A DNA stretch of 57,228 nucleotides from Mediterranea sp. (in: CFB group bacteria). GTDB lineage: Bacteria > Bacteroidota > Bacteroidia > Bacteroidales > Bacteroidaceae. The position numbers and the translations under genes were made by a program. Below are positions 26,411 to 34,748 of this stretch, piece after piece (positions within the stretch are counted from its first letter, which is position 1; each line of letters starts with the position of its first letter). The DNA lies in contig JAISIX010000195.1 in NCBI GenBank assembly GCA_031261805.1, positions 1 through 57,228 on the forward strand, read 5' to 3'. Under the pieces are notes generated by a model, which saw nothing but the letters and a program-made list of their open reading frames with translations, did not search any database and was not told where the DNA came from.

Positions 26411-26550
26411 GTTTGTACAGCCCCCCAGCACGTTTTTTTTCGTGTTTTACCATCATACCCTCACTGTTTTCGGACAATATACTATAAATGAGCTGATTAC
26501 ACCGTGATGGTAACCGTGAGGGTAACAGTGAGGGTAAAGTTACTCTCACT
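26411..26550. repeat. Interspersed repeat type B, copy 1
   Basis: About 140 bp starting GTTTGTACAGCCCCCCAGCACG, with a CACG-T8-CGTG hairpin, an inverted pair CCCTCACTGTT / AACAGTGAGGG, and three 12-bp steps of GTGAnGGTAAC. A copy with about the same length and high identity lies at 46277-46418. It has no ORF with coding character. Confidence 0.88.
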
Positions 26551-26602
26551 TTTTGGCGAATGAACGATTCTTCCCCCTAAGCACACTTCTTGTCCCATTC
26601 GG

Positions 26603-26756
26603 TGGGACTTTTTTCCCAGCACAATGGGACTTCTTTCCCAGCGCATTGGAACTTCTTTCCCAAGGCGGTGGGACTTTCTTCCCAACACCGTGGGACTTTC
26701 TTCCCAAGGCGTTGGGACTTTTTTCCCAACATGGTGGGAAAGATGAGACAATAGGG
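26603..26756. repeat. 22-bp tandem array with TGGGA...TCCCA dyad units (7 units)
   Basis: TGGGACTT or a one-base variant begins at 26603, 26625, 26647, 26669, 26691, 26713 and 26735, an exact 22-bp period. Each complete unit holds TGGGA-N6-TCCCA, so it can form a small hairpin. Repeats are head to tail without spacers. It lies between the type B repeat and the large hairpin downstream of the yqeY-like gene. A minus-strand ORF through it (26497-26751) is repeat translation, not a gene. Confidence 0.92.
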
Positions 26757-26808
26757 TGGCCGCTCTATATGCTTTTGCAGGACGAGACAGTCTCGAGGAG
26801 ATACTATT

Positions 26809-26879
26809 TAGGCACGGACCAAATGGACTCCGTTGCTTGTTGTAGTCGAAAGCAATGGAGTTCGTCTCGTCCGTGCCTA
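26809..26879. terminator. Long hairpin between the converging transcription units
   Basis: TAGGCACGGAC (26809-26819) pairs with GTCCGTGCCTA (26869-26879), and inside it GGACTCCGTTGCTT (26825-26838) pairs with AAGCAATGGAGTTC (26850-26863) with two mismatches. It lies 21 nt beyond the stop of the minus-strand yqeY-like gene. It has no clear T run on the minus side, so it may be a terminator or a bidirectional barrier rather than a classic intrinsic terminator. Confidence 0.6.
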
Positions 26880-26900
26880 TAATAAAAGGGAAGGGGGAGT

Positions 26901-27350
26901 TTATCCCAGCAGTTCCTTGACCTTGGCGGAGATGGCGCGTCCTTCGGCCAGTCCGGCCAGTTTCTTGGAGGCTACGCCCATCACCTTACCCATGTCTTTG
27001 CCGCTGGTGGCACCCACCTCGGCGATGATGGCTTTGAGGGCTGCTTCCAATTCTTCAGCGTTCAGTTGTTTGGGCAGGTAGGTCTCCATCACGGCTACCT
27101 GTGCCAGCTCAGCGTCGGCCAGATCTTGTCGGCTCTGGCTGGCGTACACCTCGGCGGCATCCTTGCCTTGTTTCACCAGTTTCTGGATAATCTTCAGGGC
27201 TGCGTCGTCGGTCAGGGTATCGTTGGCGCCTGGGGCGGTTTTTGCTTCGAGGAAGAACTTCTTCACGTTCCTCAGTGTTTCGAGGGCTACTTTGTCTTTC
27301 GCCTTCATCGCGGTTTTAATGTCTTCGCTGACTTTGTCGAATAAATCCAT
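26901..27350 (-). CDS. GatB/YqeY-domain protein
   Basis: 149-aa YqeY-family protein, all helical, resembling the C-terminal tail domain of GatB. The start MDLFDKVSEDIKTAMKAKDKVALETLRN and the later YASQSRQDLADAE and AGLAEGRAISAKVKELL are typical. In other bacteria the domain is linked to amidotransferase-type tRNA recognition, but the free-standing protein has no settled role. It is the last gene of the minus-strand dcw run, 29 nt after ftsZ. Confidence 0.85.
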   Translation of the reverse strand: MDLFDKVSEDIKTAMKAKDKVALETLRNVKKFFLEAKTAPGANDTLTDDAALKIIQKLVKQGKDAAEVYASQSRQDLADAELAQVAVMETYLPKQLNAEELEAALKAIIAEVGATSGKDMGKVMGVASKKLAGLAEGRAISAKVKELLG

Positions 27351-27379
27351 AGGGTTCGTTGTTTAATATGTTCCTTTAG

Positions 27380-28693
27380 TTAGAAAGTGATGAGGCCGTC
27401 GCTTCCTGCGGCAGCTTCTTCGGTGGCCTCCTCCTCTTCGGCGGCAGCTCTGGCTTTTATCTTGTTGAGCATTGCCTTGTCGCGCAGGTAGGTGGGCGAG
27501 TCGCTCACCATGTCGATGACGTTGTCGTTGTCGAGGTCCTCGGCATTGAAGAGGTAGATGTTCCGTTTGCGGCGTACTACCTTGCTGCCCAAGCTGTTGG
27601 CGCTTTCGCCGTAAGCCTTGCGGATGCGGCCGCGGTCGGCCTCTTTCTTCTCCTCTTCTTGCTGTTGGCGCTCCTCCTCTTCTTGGCTACGTGCCTCGTG
27701 CAGGGCATCCATGCCGGGCACGTCTTCCACACCGAAGCCGGTGGCGAGCACGGTGATTTTCACCCGTTTGTCCAGCGTCTCGTCGATGGCTACACCCCAG
27801 ATGACCTCTACCCCCTCGCGGAACTTGCTCATGAACTCGTGCACCTCGTTCATCTCCTCCATCATCAGCTCGGAGGTGGGGCAGAAGGAAACGTTGAGCA
27901 TCACCTTCTTGGCGTTGAAGATGTCGTTGTTGTTGAGTAGGGGAGAGTGGAGGGCATCGTCGATGGCCTTGGTCACCCGGTTCTCGCCTTCCCCGAAGCC
28001 AGTGCTCATGATGGCTACGCCGCCATCCTTGAGGATGGTCTTCACGTCGGCGAAGTCGAGGTTCACCGTGCCTCGCATGGTGATGATCTCGGCGATGCTC
28101 TTGGCGGCTATGGAGAGGGTGTCGTCGGCCTTGCCGAAGGCATTCATAAAGGTGAGGTCGGCGTATATCTCGCGTAGCCGCTCGTTGTTGATGACCAGTA
28201 GGGCATCGACGTGCTGGGCGATGCGGTCCACGCCGTCGAGTGCCTGGATGATTTTCTTCTCGCCCTCGAAGATGAAGGGGATGGTGACGATACCAATGGT
28301 AAGTATGTCCATCTCCTTGGCGATGCGGGCGATGACGGGTGCGGCTCCTGTGCCGGTGCCGCCTCCCATGCCGGCGGTGATGAACACCATCTTGGTGCCG
28401 TCGCTCAGCAGGGCTTTGATTTCGTCGGCGCTTTCCTCGGCTGCCTCGCAGGCACGCTCGGGGCGGTTGCCGGCCCCAAGGCCCTGGGTGATGTTACGGC
28501 CCAGCTGCAACTTCTCGGGCACGGGCGACTCGGCCAGTGCCTGGTTGTCCGTATTGCAAAGAACGAAGGTCACGTCGTGTATGCCTTCCCGGTACATGTG
28601 GTTCACGGCGTTGCCGCCTCCACCGCCCACGCCAATCACTTTGATGATTTTGGGGGAATCGGTCGGGAAATCGAATTGTACTATATCGTCCAT
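27380..28693 (-). CDS. ftsZ: Cell division protein FtsZ
   Basis: 437-aa tubulin-like GTPase that forms the cytokinetic ring. The N-terminus has IKVIGVGGGGGNAVNHM (nucleotide binding), the tubulin signature is GGGTGTGAAP (about 110-119), and the T7-loop region is NLDFADVKTIL. After the globular part (about 320) comes a long charged linker rich in Glu, Gln and Arg, then a C-terminal end GSDGLITF that is not the usual DIPxFLR-type tail but is common in Bacteroidetes. It is 18 nt downstream of ftsA. Confidence 0.97.
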   Translation of the reverse strand: MDDIVQFDFPTDSPKIIKVIGVGGGGGNAVNHMYREGIHDVTFVLCNTDNQALAESPVPEKLQLGRNITQGLGAGNRPERACEAAEESADEIKALLSDGTKMVFITAGMGGGTGTGAAPVIARIAKEMDILTIGIVTIPFIFEGEKKIIQALDGVDRIAQHVDALLVINNERLREIYADLTFMNAFGKADDTLSIAAKSIAEIITMRGTVNLDFADVKTILKDGGVAIMSTGFGEGENRVTKAIDDALHSPLLNNNDIFNAKKVMLNVSFCPTSELMMEEMNEVHEFMSKFREGVEVIWGVAIDETLDKRVKITVLATGFGVEDVPGMDALHEARSQEEEERQQQEEEKKEADRGRIRKAYGESANSLGSKVVRRKRNIYLFNAEDLDNDNVIDMVSDSPTYLRDKAMLNKIKARAAAEEEEATEEAAAGSDGLITF

Positions 28694-28711
28694 GGTTATC
28701 TTGTTATTAAA

Positions 28712-30136
28712 TTATTTATCGTCTTCCATCTTAGAGGAGTCGTCGTCGACGTCGAAAAGGCCTCTGGCGAAGCGGTCAATCCAGCTGGGCTTACGCTTGC
28801 TCTCTTCTTTCCGCCTCCTCTTCTCGTCTTGCTCTTTTTGGCGTTTTCTCTCTTCCTCGTCTTTTTTCCTCTTCTCCTCTTTCAAGCGCTCTTGTTCGGC
28901 TTCCCACTCGGGATCGTTGCCAAAGTCAAGCTCTGGTGTCTGGGAGGAGGTAGGGGTTGTGGTAGGAGGTGTTTTGGGCATTTCCGGGCGGGCGCAGTTC
29001 AACTCGCCGCTCAGCAACAGTCCGTACAGGGTGTTCTGGCTGCCGTCCCTACGTTGCGCCTCGCCGGAGGCGTGGATGGTTTCGCGCGGGACTTTGGCCG
29101 TGCGTAGCTTTTCTACCTTCTGGCGTTTGCGTACCATCTCGTCGAGGTTCTTCAGGTTGGCGGCTCCTCCGGTGAACACGACACCGGCCATGAGCTTCTC
29201 CTCGTAGCCCGACAGCTGGAGTTGGTGCCATACGTTGGCCACTATCTCTTCGGCTCGTGCCTCAATGATATTGTTCAGCTCGGCTACCTTGATGGGGTGT
29301 CCGCCGTCCATCCGCTCACAGAGGGCGGGTTCCTGTTCGGGGTCCTCCTCGTAGCAGGCGTCACCATATCTCTTTTTGAGGCGTTCGGCCTCCTCTTCTT
29401 CGATGTTGAGGGTGGTCAGGTCGCGGGTGATGTTGTTGCCTCCCAGCGGCAGTACGGCGAGGTAGCGGAGGATGTCGTTCTTGTAGACCACGAGGGTGGT
29501 GGTATCGGCTCCGAAGTCCACCAGCGCGCAGCCCGAGCGACGTTCGTTCTCGGTAAGGAGGGCGGTGGCGGTAACGATAGGCGAGATGAGCAGGTCGGCC
29601 ATGCCAATCTTGGCTTGGTGGAAGCAGTACTCCAGGTTCTTCTTCACGGCCGAGCGGGCCACGATGTTGAGGAACCGCCCTTCGATGTGGCTTCCCAGCA
29701 GTCCCACGGGGTTGGCCTGCAGGTTGTTCTCTACCTTATATTCTTGAGGGGCTACCTCCAGTATGTCCATGTTGATGAGGGGGACGGCGGTGTTCTCGTC
29801 GCCGATGGCGCTCACCAGCTCTTCCGTGATGATGGCCTCCTCCTTTAGCTCACGGGTCACTACGTTGCGTACGGTGCGGAGCGACTGCCCCCCGATGCCT
29901 ACGTACACTTTGGCGATGCCGCTGTTCAGCTCCTTCTCCAGCTGCTGAATGACGGTGGTGAGGCCTTGCGTGGCCTTGTCTACATTAAAGATGGTGCCTT
30001 TGCGGATGAAGGAGGAGGAGTCTTCCTGCACATACGCCAGTATCTGCATGCTTCCGTCATTGTTCTTCCGTCCGGCAGCACCGACAATCTTCGATGACCC
30101 AAGCTCAATAGCGGCGATGAATTCTGTTGTTGCCAT
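28712..30136 (-). CDS. ftsA: Cell division protein FtsA
   Basis: 474-aa actin-like protein that tethers FtsZ to the membrane. It has the opening AAIELGSSKIVG (phosphate 1), the SHU-like subdomain (about 80-160), ALVDFGADTTTLVVY (phosphate 2) and GVVFTGGAANLKN (adenosine motif). The C-terminal 90 residues are a Lys/Glu-rich coiled region followed by PSWIDRFARGLFD, which is a plausible amphipathic membrane-targeting helix, then an acidic end. It lies 10 nt after ftsQ. Confidence 0.96.
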   Translation of the reverse strand: MATTEFIAAIELGSSKIVGAAGRKNNDGSMQILAYVQEDSSSFIRKGTIFNVDKATQGLTTVIQQLEKELNSGIAKVYVGIGGQSLRTVRNVVTRELKEEAIITEELVSAIGDENTAVPLINMDILEVAPQEYKVENNLQANPVGLLGSHIEGRFLNIVARSAVKKNLEYCFHQAKIGMADLLISPIVTATALLTENERRSGCALVDFGADTTTLVVYKNDILRYLAVLPLGGNNITRDLTTLNIEEEEAERLKKRYGDACYEEDPEQEPALCERMDGGHPIKVAELNNIIEARAEEIVANVWHQLQLSGYEEKLMAGVVFTGGAANLKNLDEMVRKRQKVEKLRTAKVPRETIHASGEAQRRDGSQNTLYGLLLSGELNCARPEMPKTPPTTTPTSSQTPELDFGNDPEWEAEQERLKEEKRKKDEEERKRQKEQDEKRRRKEESKRKPSWIDRFARGLFDVDDDSSKMEDDK

Positions 30137-30146
30137 ATCTTTCCTA

Positions 30147-30890
30147 TTAATGAATATTCCTTTTTGTACATATTATCTGGTTGTCGAACTCCAGGTTGAT
30201 GCGTGAGTACTTGTTCCAGCCCACCTGGTTGAGCGCTTTCTCATAAAATAGCTTCAGCCGCTGAAGCTTCCGCTCGAAATGCTCCAAGCTACCCAAGTAA
30301 ACAATCTGGTCGCCTACCCGCGGCACCAGCTCGACGGTTTGGTCGGGTAGCACGTGTATCTGCTCTATCTGGGCATCCCAGAACTTATTGTTCTGCAAAA
30401 ATACACCAAACTTATATAATTCTTTCATGGCGAACGACTTTTCTATCTTTCCGGTGGCTATAGCCCGGTGGGCGACGCATTTGGCCTCGGGGGGCATGAT
30501 GCGTCCGGTATTGTCGATGTAGTAGTTGTCGCCGTTGTCGCTCATCACCCGTAGGACGGGCACGCGCTGGGTTACCTCCACGCACACCTTGTCGCCGGGT
30601 GTCTTGTAACACTCTACCTGTCCGATGAGCGGGTTCTTGGCAAGCTCCTGCTCCAGCGTCTTGGTAGAGATTTGATCCATCTTCTTCCCGATGGGGTAAA
30701 GCCCTTTCCGCTGGAGGTTGGCTTTCAGCTCTTCCTTGGTGATGAAACCGGCATAAGCGCTATCGCTGATGACCAGCTCTATGTCCTTGCAAGTGCGCTG
30801 GTTCGGCTGGCGGTTGAAGGCGGTGACGGCTATCGCGAGATAAGCTATCAGCCCCAGCATGACGATGGATAAGAAGATTCTTCGGATCAT
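30147..30890 (-). CDS. ftsQ: Cell division protein FtsQ
   Basis: 247-aa bitopic membrane protein with one N-terminal TM helix (about 5-24), a POTRA-like domain (CKDIELVISDSAYAGFITKEELKANLQ) and the FtsQ beta domain. It connects early and late divisome proteins at the periplasmic side. Sequence conservation is low, so the call leans on layout and on position between murC and ftsA. Confidence 0.9.
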   Translation of the reverse strand: MIRRIFLSIVMLGLIAYLAIAVTAFNRQPNQRTCKDIELVISDSAYAGFITKEELKANLQRKGLYPIGKKMDQISTKTLEQELAKNPLIGQVECYKTPGDKVCVEVTQRVPVLRVMSDNGDNYYIDNTGRIMPPEAKCVAHRAIATGKIEKSFAMKELYKFGVFLQNNKFWDAQIEQIHVLPDQTVELVPRVGDQIVYLGSLEHFERKLQRLKLFYEKALNQVGWNKYSRINLEFDNQIICTKRNIH

Positions 30891-30892
30891 GG

Positions 30893-32281
30893 CTACTTCG
30901 TTTCTTTCTCCTCCAACAGTTGCTGGATGGCCGGCACGTAGTCTTCGATGTCGCCGGCTCCCAAGGTGATTAGCACTTCAATGTCTTTGCCCCGTAAAAT
31001 GTTCAGTAGCTCCTCCTTTTGGCACATACTTTTCTGGATGCCCGGGCGGAGCTGGTCGTAGATGAGGCGGCTGGTGACCCCGGGGATGGGTGTCTCGCGG
31101 GCCGGATAGATGTCGAGCAGGATGACCTCGTCGAGCAAGGATAGGCTGTCGGCAAACTCCCGGTAGAAGTCGTGCGTGCGGCTGTAGAGGTGTGGCTGGA
31201 ACACGGCGGTAATCTTCTTGTCGGCGTACAGCTCACGGATGGAGAGGACGCTCTGGCGGATTTCGGCCGGGTGGTGGGCATAGTCGCTGAGGAATACCAT
31301 CCGGTCGTTCTTGATTTTGAAGTCGAAGCGTCGCTCCACACCCCGGAAGCTGGCCATACCCTGGCGTATCTCTTCGTCGGTGGCGCCGTTGAGATGTGCC
31401 AGTGCCATGGCGGCTACGCCGTTCTCGATGTTGATGCTGACGGGTACCCCCAAGCGGATGTCGTTGATGCGGGTGTCGGGAGCTACGAAGTTGACGACGA
31501 TTTCGCCGCCGCCGATGCGGATGTTCTCAGCATGGAAGTCACCCTCGTCGCGCGAGTAGGTATAGAGGCGTACGCCGGGCTGCAGCCGTGGCTGGAGGGC
31601 GATGCCTTTGCGGACAATCAGCGCCCCGCCGGGGCGGATGAGGCTGGTGTAGTGGTCGAAGCTCTCGAGATATGCCTCACGGGTGCCGTAGATGTCCAAA
31701 TGGTCGGGGTCGGTGGCGGTGATGACCGACATGTAGGGCAACAGCTGGTGGAAGGAGCGGTCGAACTCATCGGCCTCGATTACCGTGTAAGGGCTATCCT
31801 TGGAGAGTAGCAGGTTGGTGTGGTAGTTCTGCGAGATGCCGCCGAGGAATGCCGTGCAACCCACGTGCGACTGGTGCAGCAGGTGGGCTGCCATGGTCGA
31901 CGTGGTGGTCTTGCCATGGGTACCGGCCACGCAGAGGCCTTGGCTGGAGCGGGTGATGGTGCCCAGCACCTGGGCGCGTTTCTGTATCTCGAACCCGTTG
32001 TCGCGGAAGTAGGCCAGCTCGGCGTGCTCCTGCGGTACGGCGGGGGTGTAGACGACCAGTGTGGTGGCCGGTTCACGGCAGGTGGGGGGTATGAGGTCGA
32101 CGTTCTCTTCGTAGTGTATCTGTACCCCCTCGTCGACGAGGGCGTGGGTGAGTGGGGTGGGGGTGCGGTCGTATCCGGCCACTGCCTTCCCCTTGAAGAG
32201 GAAGTAGCGCACCAAGGCGCTCATGCCGATGCCGCCGGCACCTACGAAGTAAACGGACTTTATGGTTTCAATATTCATCAT
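30893..32281 (-). CDS. murC: UDP-N-acetylmuramate--L-alanine ligase
   Basis: 462-aa Mur ligase that adds L-Ala to UDP-MurNAc. The Rossmann start is VYFVGAGGIGMSALVRYF, the ATP-binding loop is GTHGKTTTSTM, and the central motif EADEFDRSF and the C-terminal DYAHHPAEI are MurC-specific. The stop lies 2 nt before the ftsQ start and its own start overlaps murG (ATGA-type), consistent with one transcript. Confidence 0.97.
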   Translation of the reverse strand: MMNIETIKSVYFVGAGGIGMSALVRYFLFKGKAVAGYDRTPTPLTHALVDEGVQIHYEENVDLIPPTCREPATTLVVYTPAVPQEHAELAYFRDNGFEIQKRAQVLGTITRSSQGLCVAGTHGKTTTSTMAAHLLHQSHVGCTAFLGGISQNYHTNLLLSKDSPYTVIEADEFDRSFHQLLPYMSVITATDPDHLDIYGTREAYLESFDHYTSLIRPGGALIVRKGIALQPRLQPGVRLYTYSRDEGDFHAENIRIGGGEIVVNFVAPDTRINDIRLGVPVSINIENGVAAMALAHLNGATDEEIRQGMASFRGVERRFDFKIKNDRMVFLSDYAHHPAEIRQSVLSIRELYADKKITAVFQPHLYSRTHDFYREFADSLSLLDEVILLDIYPARETPIPGVTSRLIYDQLRPGIQKSMCQKEELLNILRGKDIEVLITLGAGDIEDYVPAIQQLLEEKETK

Positions 32282-33411
32282 GCCTTCTTGTTATTCTTCT
32301 CTTCGGCCAGCCGTATCACCTCTTGGGCGATGGCCCGCGCCGCGTCGGGGTGGGCCAGCTGGGCGATGTTATTACTCAGTTCTTTTAGTTGGGGGGCGTT
32401 CGTGACGGTGGCGATGGCCAGGGGGATAAGCTTATCCGTCGCCTCGTTGTCCTTGACATAGAGCGCCGCCTTCTTGTTCACGAGGGCCAGGGCGTTCTTC
32501 GTCTGATGGTCTTCGGCCACGTTGGGCGAGGGCACCAGTATGACGGGCTTGTGCAGCAGGCAGAACTCCGAGATGGAGCCTGCCCCGGCACGCGACACCA
32601 CGAGGTCGGCGGCGCAGTAGGCGGCGGCCATGTCTTTGATAAACTCCATCAGGCGCAGGTTGTGCAGGGGTGCGAAGTCCTCCAGTGTCTCCGCCATCTC
32701 TTTATAGTAGTACTTCCCCGTCTGCCAGATGAACTGTATGTCGGGATGCTCCTGGAGGATGTCCAACCCATCCTTCAGCGTGTTGTTGAGGGTGCGTGCG
32801 CCGAGGCTGCCGCCTATCACGAGGATGGTCTTCTTGTCGGGCAGCAGGTCGAAGGTCTGTGCGGCCTCCTCTCGCGAGAGGGCGCTGTTCAGTAGGTTTT
32901 GGCGTACGGGGTTGCCTGTGAGTATGAGCTTGTTGGCAGGGAAGAATTTCTCCATTCCCTCGTAGGCCACGCATATCTTACGTGCCTTCTTGGCCAGTAG
33001 CTTATTGGTGACTCCGGCGTAGGAGTTCTGCTCCTGCAGGAGGGTGGGGATGCCCATCATGCCCGCCGTCTTCAGGGTAGGGCCGCTGGCATAACCACCC
33101 ACGCCTACCGCTACCTGCGGTCGGAAGTGGCGGACGATGCTCCGCGCCTTCCACTGGCTGCGCAGCAGCTTGAAGAGTACCGGTATGTTGCGCCACAGCC
33201 GCTTGCGGTCGAATCCGGCCACCGGTAGGCCGACAATGTCGTAGCCGGCATCGGGCACGCGCTGCATCTCCATCCGCCCCTCGGCTCCTACGAAGAGTAT
33301 CTGGGCATCGGGACGCAGCTCCCTCACGGCATTGGCTATGGAGACGGCCGGGAAGATATGCCCTCCTGTACCGCCGCCGCTGATGATGATTCTAAGTTCG
33401 CTCATAATCAC
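32278..33411 (-). CDS. murG: UDP-GlcNAc:undecaprenyl-PP-MurNAc-pentapeptide GlcNAc transferase
   Basis: 377-aa GT28 glycosyltransferase that makes lipid II on the inner face of the membrane. N-terminal GGGTGGHIFPA is the G-loop signature, GGYASGPTL the second G-loop, and SRAGAGSISEF/PSPNVAEDHQTKNA the donor-binding part of the C-domain. It is preceded by a short TAATCACTAATCACT repeat between it and ftsW. Confidence 0.97.
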   Translation of the reverse strand: MIMSELRIIISGGGTGGHIFPAVSIANAVRELRPDAQILFVGAEGRMEMQRVPDAGYDIVGLPVAGFDRKRLWRNIPVLFKLLRSQWKARSIVRHFRPQVAVGVGGYASGPTLKTAGMMGIPTLLQEQNSYAGVTNKLLAKKARKICVAYEGMEKFFPANKLILTGNPVRQNLLNSALSREEAAQTFDLLPDKKTILVIGGSLGARTLNNTLKDGLDILQEHPDIQFIWQTGKYYYKEMAETLEDFAPLHNLRLMEFIKDMAAAYCAADLVVSRAGAGSISEFCLLHKPVILVPSPNVAEDHQTKNALALVNKKAALYVKDNEATDKLIPLAIATVTNAPQLKELSNNIAQLAHPDAARAIAQEVIRLAEEKNNKKA

Positions 33412-33440
33412 TAATCACTAATCGTTCATCACTAATCACT
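33405..33440. repeat. Heptamer-type repeat (TAGTGAT family) between ftsW and murG
   Basis: On the + strand this reads ATAATCACTAATCACTAATCG...CATCACTAATCACT, overlapping the murG start and the ftsW end. The same 7-bp TAATCAC motif is repeated around purE and gcvH (50700-50780, 51291-51440). Confidence 0.75.
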
Positions 33441-34748
33441 ATTCTCATCCTCCTCGTCCTCGAACGTAGCGTCGCTGTTCAGCGCTTTGGAGGTCGGCTC
33501 AACCCCTGCCTGGGCTTCGGAGTCGGCTGTATGGATGATTTCTAACTGGAGCTTGGCGTCGTGCTCTTTCAGCTCTTCCAGATGGGCTGTATAGCGGCTC
33601 ACGCTCAGTATCATGCCAATATAGACGCAGTTGATGATGGTGCTTGTCCCACCCTTGCTGATGAGGGGTAGCGGCTGCCCCGTGACGGGGAACAAGCCCA
33701 CGGCCACCATCATGTTGAGCAACGCCTGCGACACCAAGAGCAGGGCGATGCCCATCACCAGGAAAGCGGGGAAAGTGCGGTCGCACTTCTGCGCGATGCG
33801 TCCCGCTCGTACCAGCAGGCAGATGTAGAGGAACACCACGAAGAAGCCTCCCACCAGCCCCATCTCCTCCACGACGATGGCGAAGATAAAGTCGGAAAAG
33901 GCTTGGCTGAGGAAGTCGCGTTGTACGGAGTTGCCCGGCCCTACGCCCAAGAGGTTGCTGGAGGCCACGGCGATGCGTGCGTGCGCCACCTGTGCGTCTT
34001 TGTCGATGTCGAACTTGGCGGCGGGTACCTCTTCTTTGTCGGTGAAGCCCACGATGCGGTTGCGCCATGTCACCGCCCGGTGCAGTCCCGGTATCTCGCT
34101 CCATGTCTTGGCGGGTATCACGGCGAGGGTACCTACTCCTATCGCGCCTACGAGGGCGAGGATGCCTAACATGCCGAATAGCTTCTTGAACGCCACCCGT
34201 CCGATGAACATCATCATGCAGACTACGGTAAAGAGCAGCAAGGCGGTGGATAGGTTCTCGGGGGCTATCAAGAGCAGCACGATGCCTGTGAGTATCATGA
34301 TGTACTTGAACGCTTTGGGGTTGGCGCCGTTCTCGTCCTGCCGTTTGGAGAGGATAAAGGCTGTGGCGATGACTACGGCCATCTTAGCCAGCTCGGAGGG
34401 CTGGAACTGGAAGCCCATGAAGGTCATCCAGCGGGCTGCGCCATTCACCCGGTCGCCGGTGGCGAGGCCCAGCGCCACTACCACTACCAGCAGCACTACG
34501 GACACGGGGTAGGTGAAGAGCGGGAACACCTGGAACCACTTGTAGGGGATGTTGTGCATCAACACCACCAGCAAGGCGCCTACCATCAGGATGGCTGAGT
34601 GCTGGGTGATGGGTGCCCAGTGGTCGCCACTTTTGTAGGTCAGCGTGGCGGCGGCCGAGAACACCTCTACGATGGAGATGAGGCAGAGGAAGAGGAAAAT
34701 CATCCAGATGACCTTGTCGCCTTTGAATATGTTCTTGAGTAAGTTCAT
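33432..34748 (-). CDS. ftsW: SEDS-family peptidoglycan polymerase FtsW
   Basis: 438-aa polytopic protein with about ten TM helices. The SEDS landmarks are GFQFQPSELAKMAVVI near residue 115 and GTSTIINCVYIGMILSVSRY close to the C-terminus. A hydrophilic tail rich in Glu and Asp ends the protein. It polymerises lipid II together with the class B PBP encoded upstream. Its start overlaps the murD stop. Confidence 0.95.
   Translation of the reverse strand: MNLLKNIFKGDKVIWMIFLFLCLISIVEVFSAAATLTYKSGDHWAPITQHSAILMVGALLVVLMHNIPYKWFQVFPLFTYPVSVVLLVVVVALGLATGDRVNGAARWMTFMGFQFQPSELAKMAVVIATAFILSKRQDENGANPKAFKYIMILTGIVLLLIAPENLSTALLLFTVVCMMMFIGRVAFKKLFGMLGILALVGAIGVGTLAVIPAKTWSEIPGLHRAVTWRNRIVGFTDKEEVPAAKFDIDKDAQVAHARIAVASSNLLGVGPGNSVQRDFLSQAFSDFIFAIVVEEMGLVGGFFVVFLYICLLVRAGRIAQKCDRTFPAFLVMGIALLLVSQALLNMMVAVGLFPVTGQPLPLISKGGTSTIINCVYIGMILSVSRYTAHLEELKEHDAKLQLEIIHTADSEAQAGVEPTSKALNSDATFEDEEDENSD

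Noticed and set aside
26497-26751. Minus-strand ORF of 84 aa through the 22-bp array
   Set aside because: The protein is just the translated repeat with a rotating frame; there is no start-site context or family resemblance.
26603-26756. CRISPR array
   Set aside because: Repeats are contiguous with no unique spacers and no cas genes; the same applies to the other 22-24 bp arrays.
27618-29207. 529-aa + strand ORF over ftsZ/ftsA
   Set aside because: Ser-rich antisense shadow of two certain genes.
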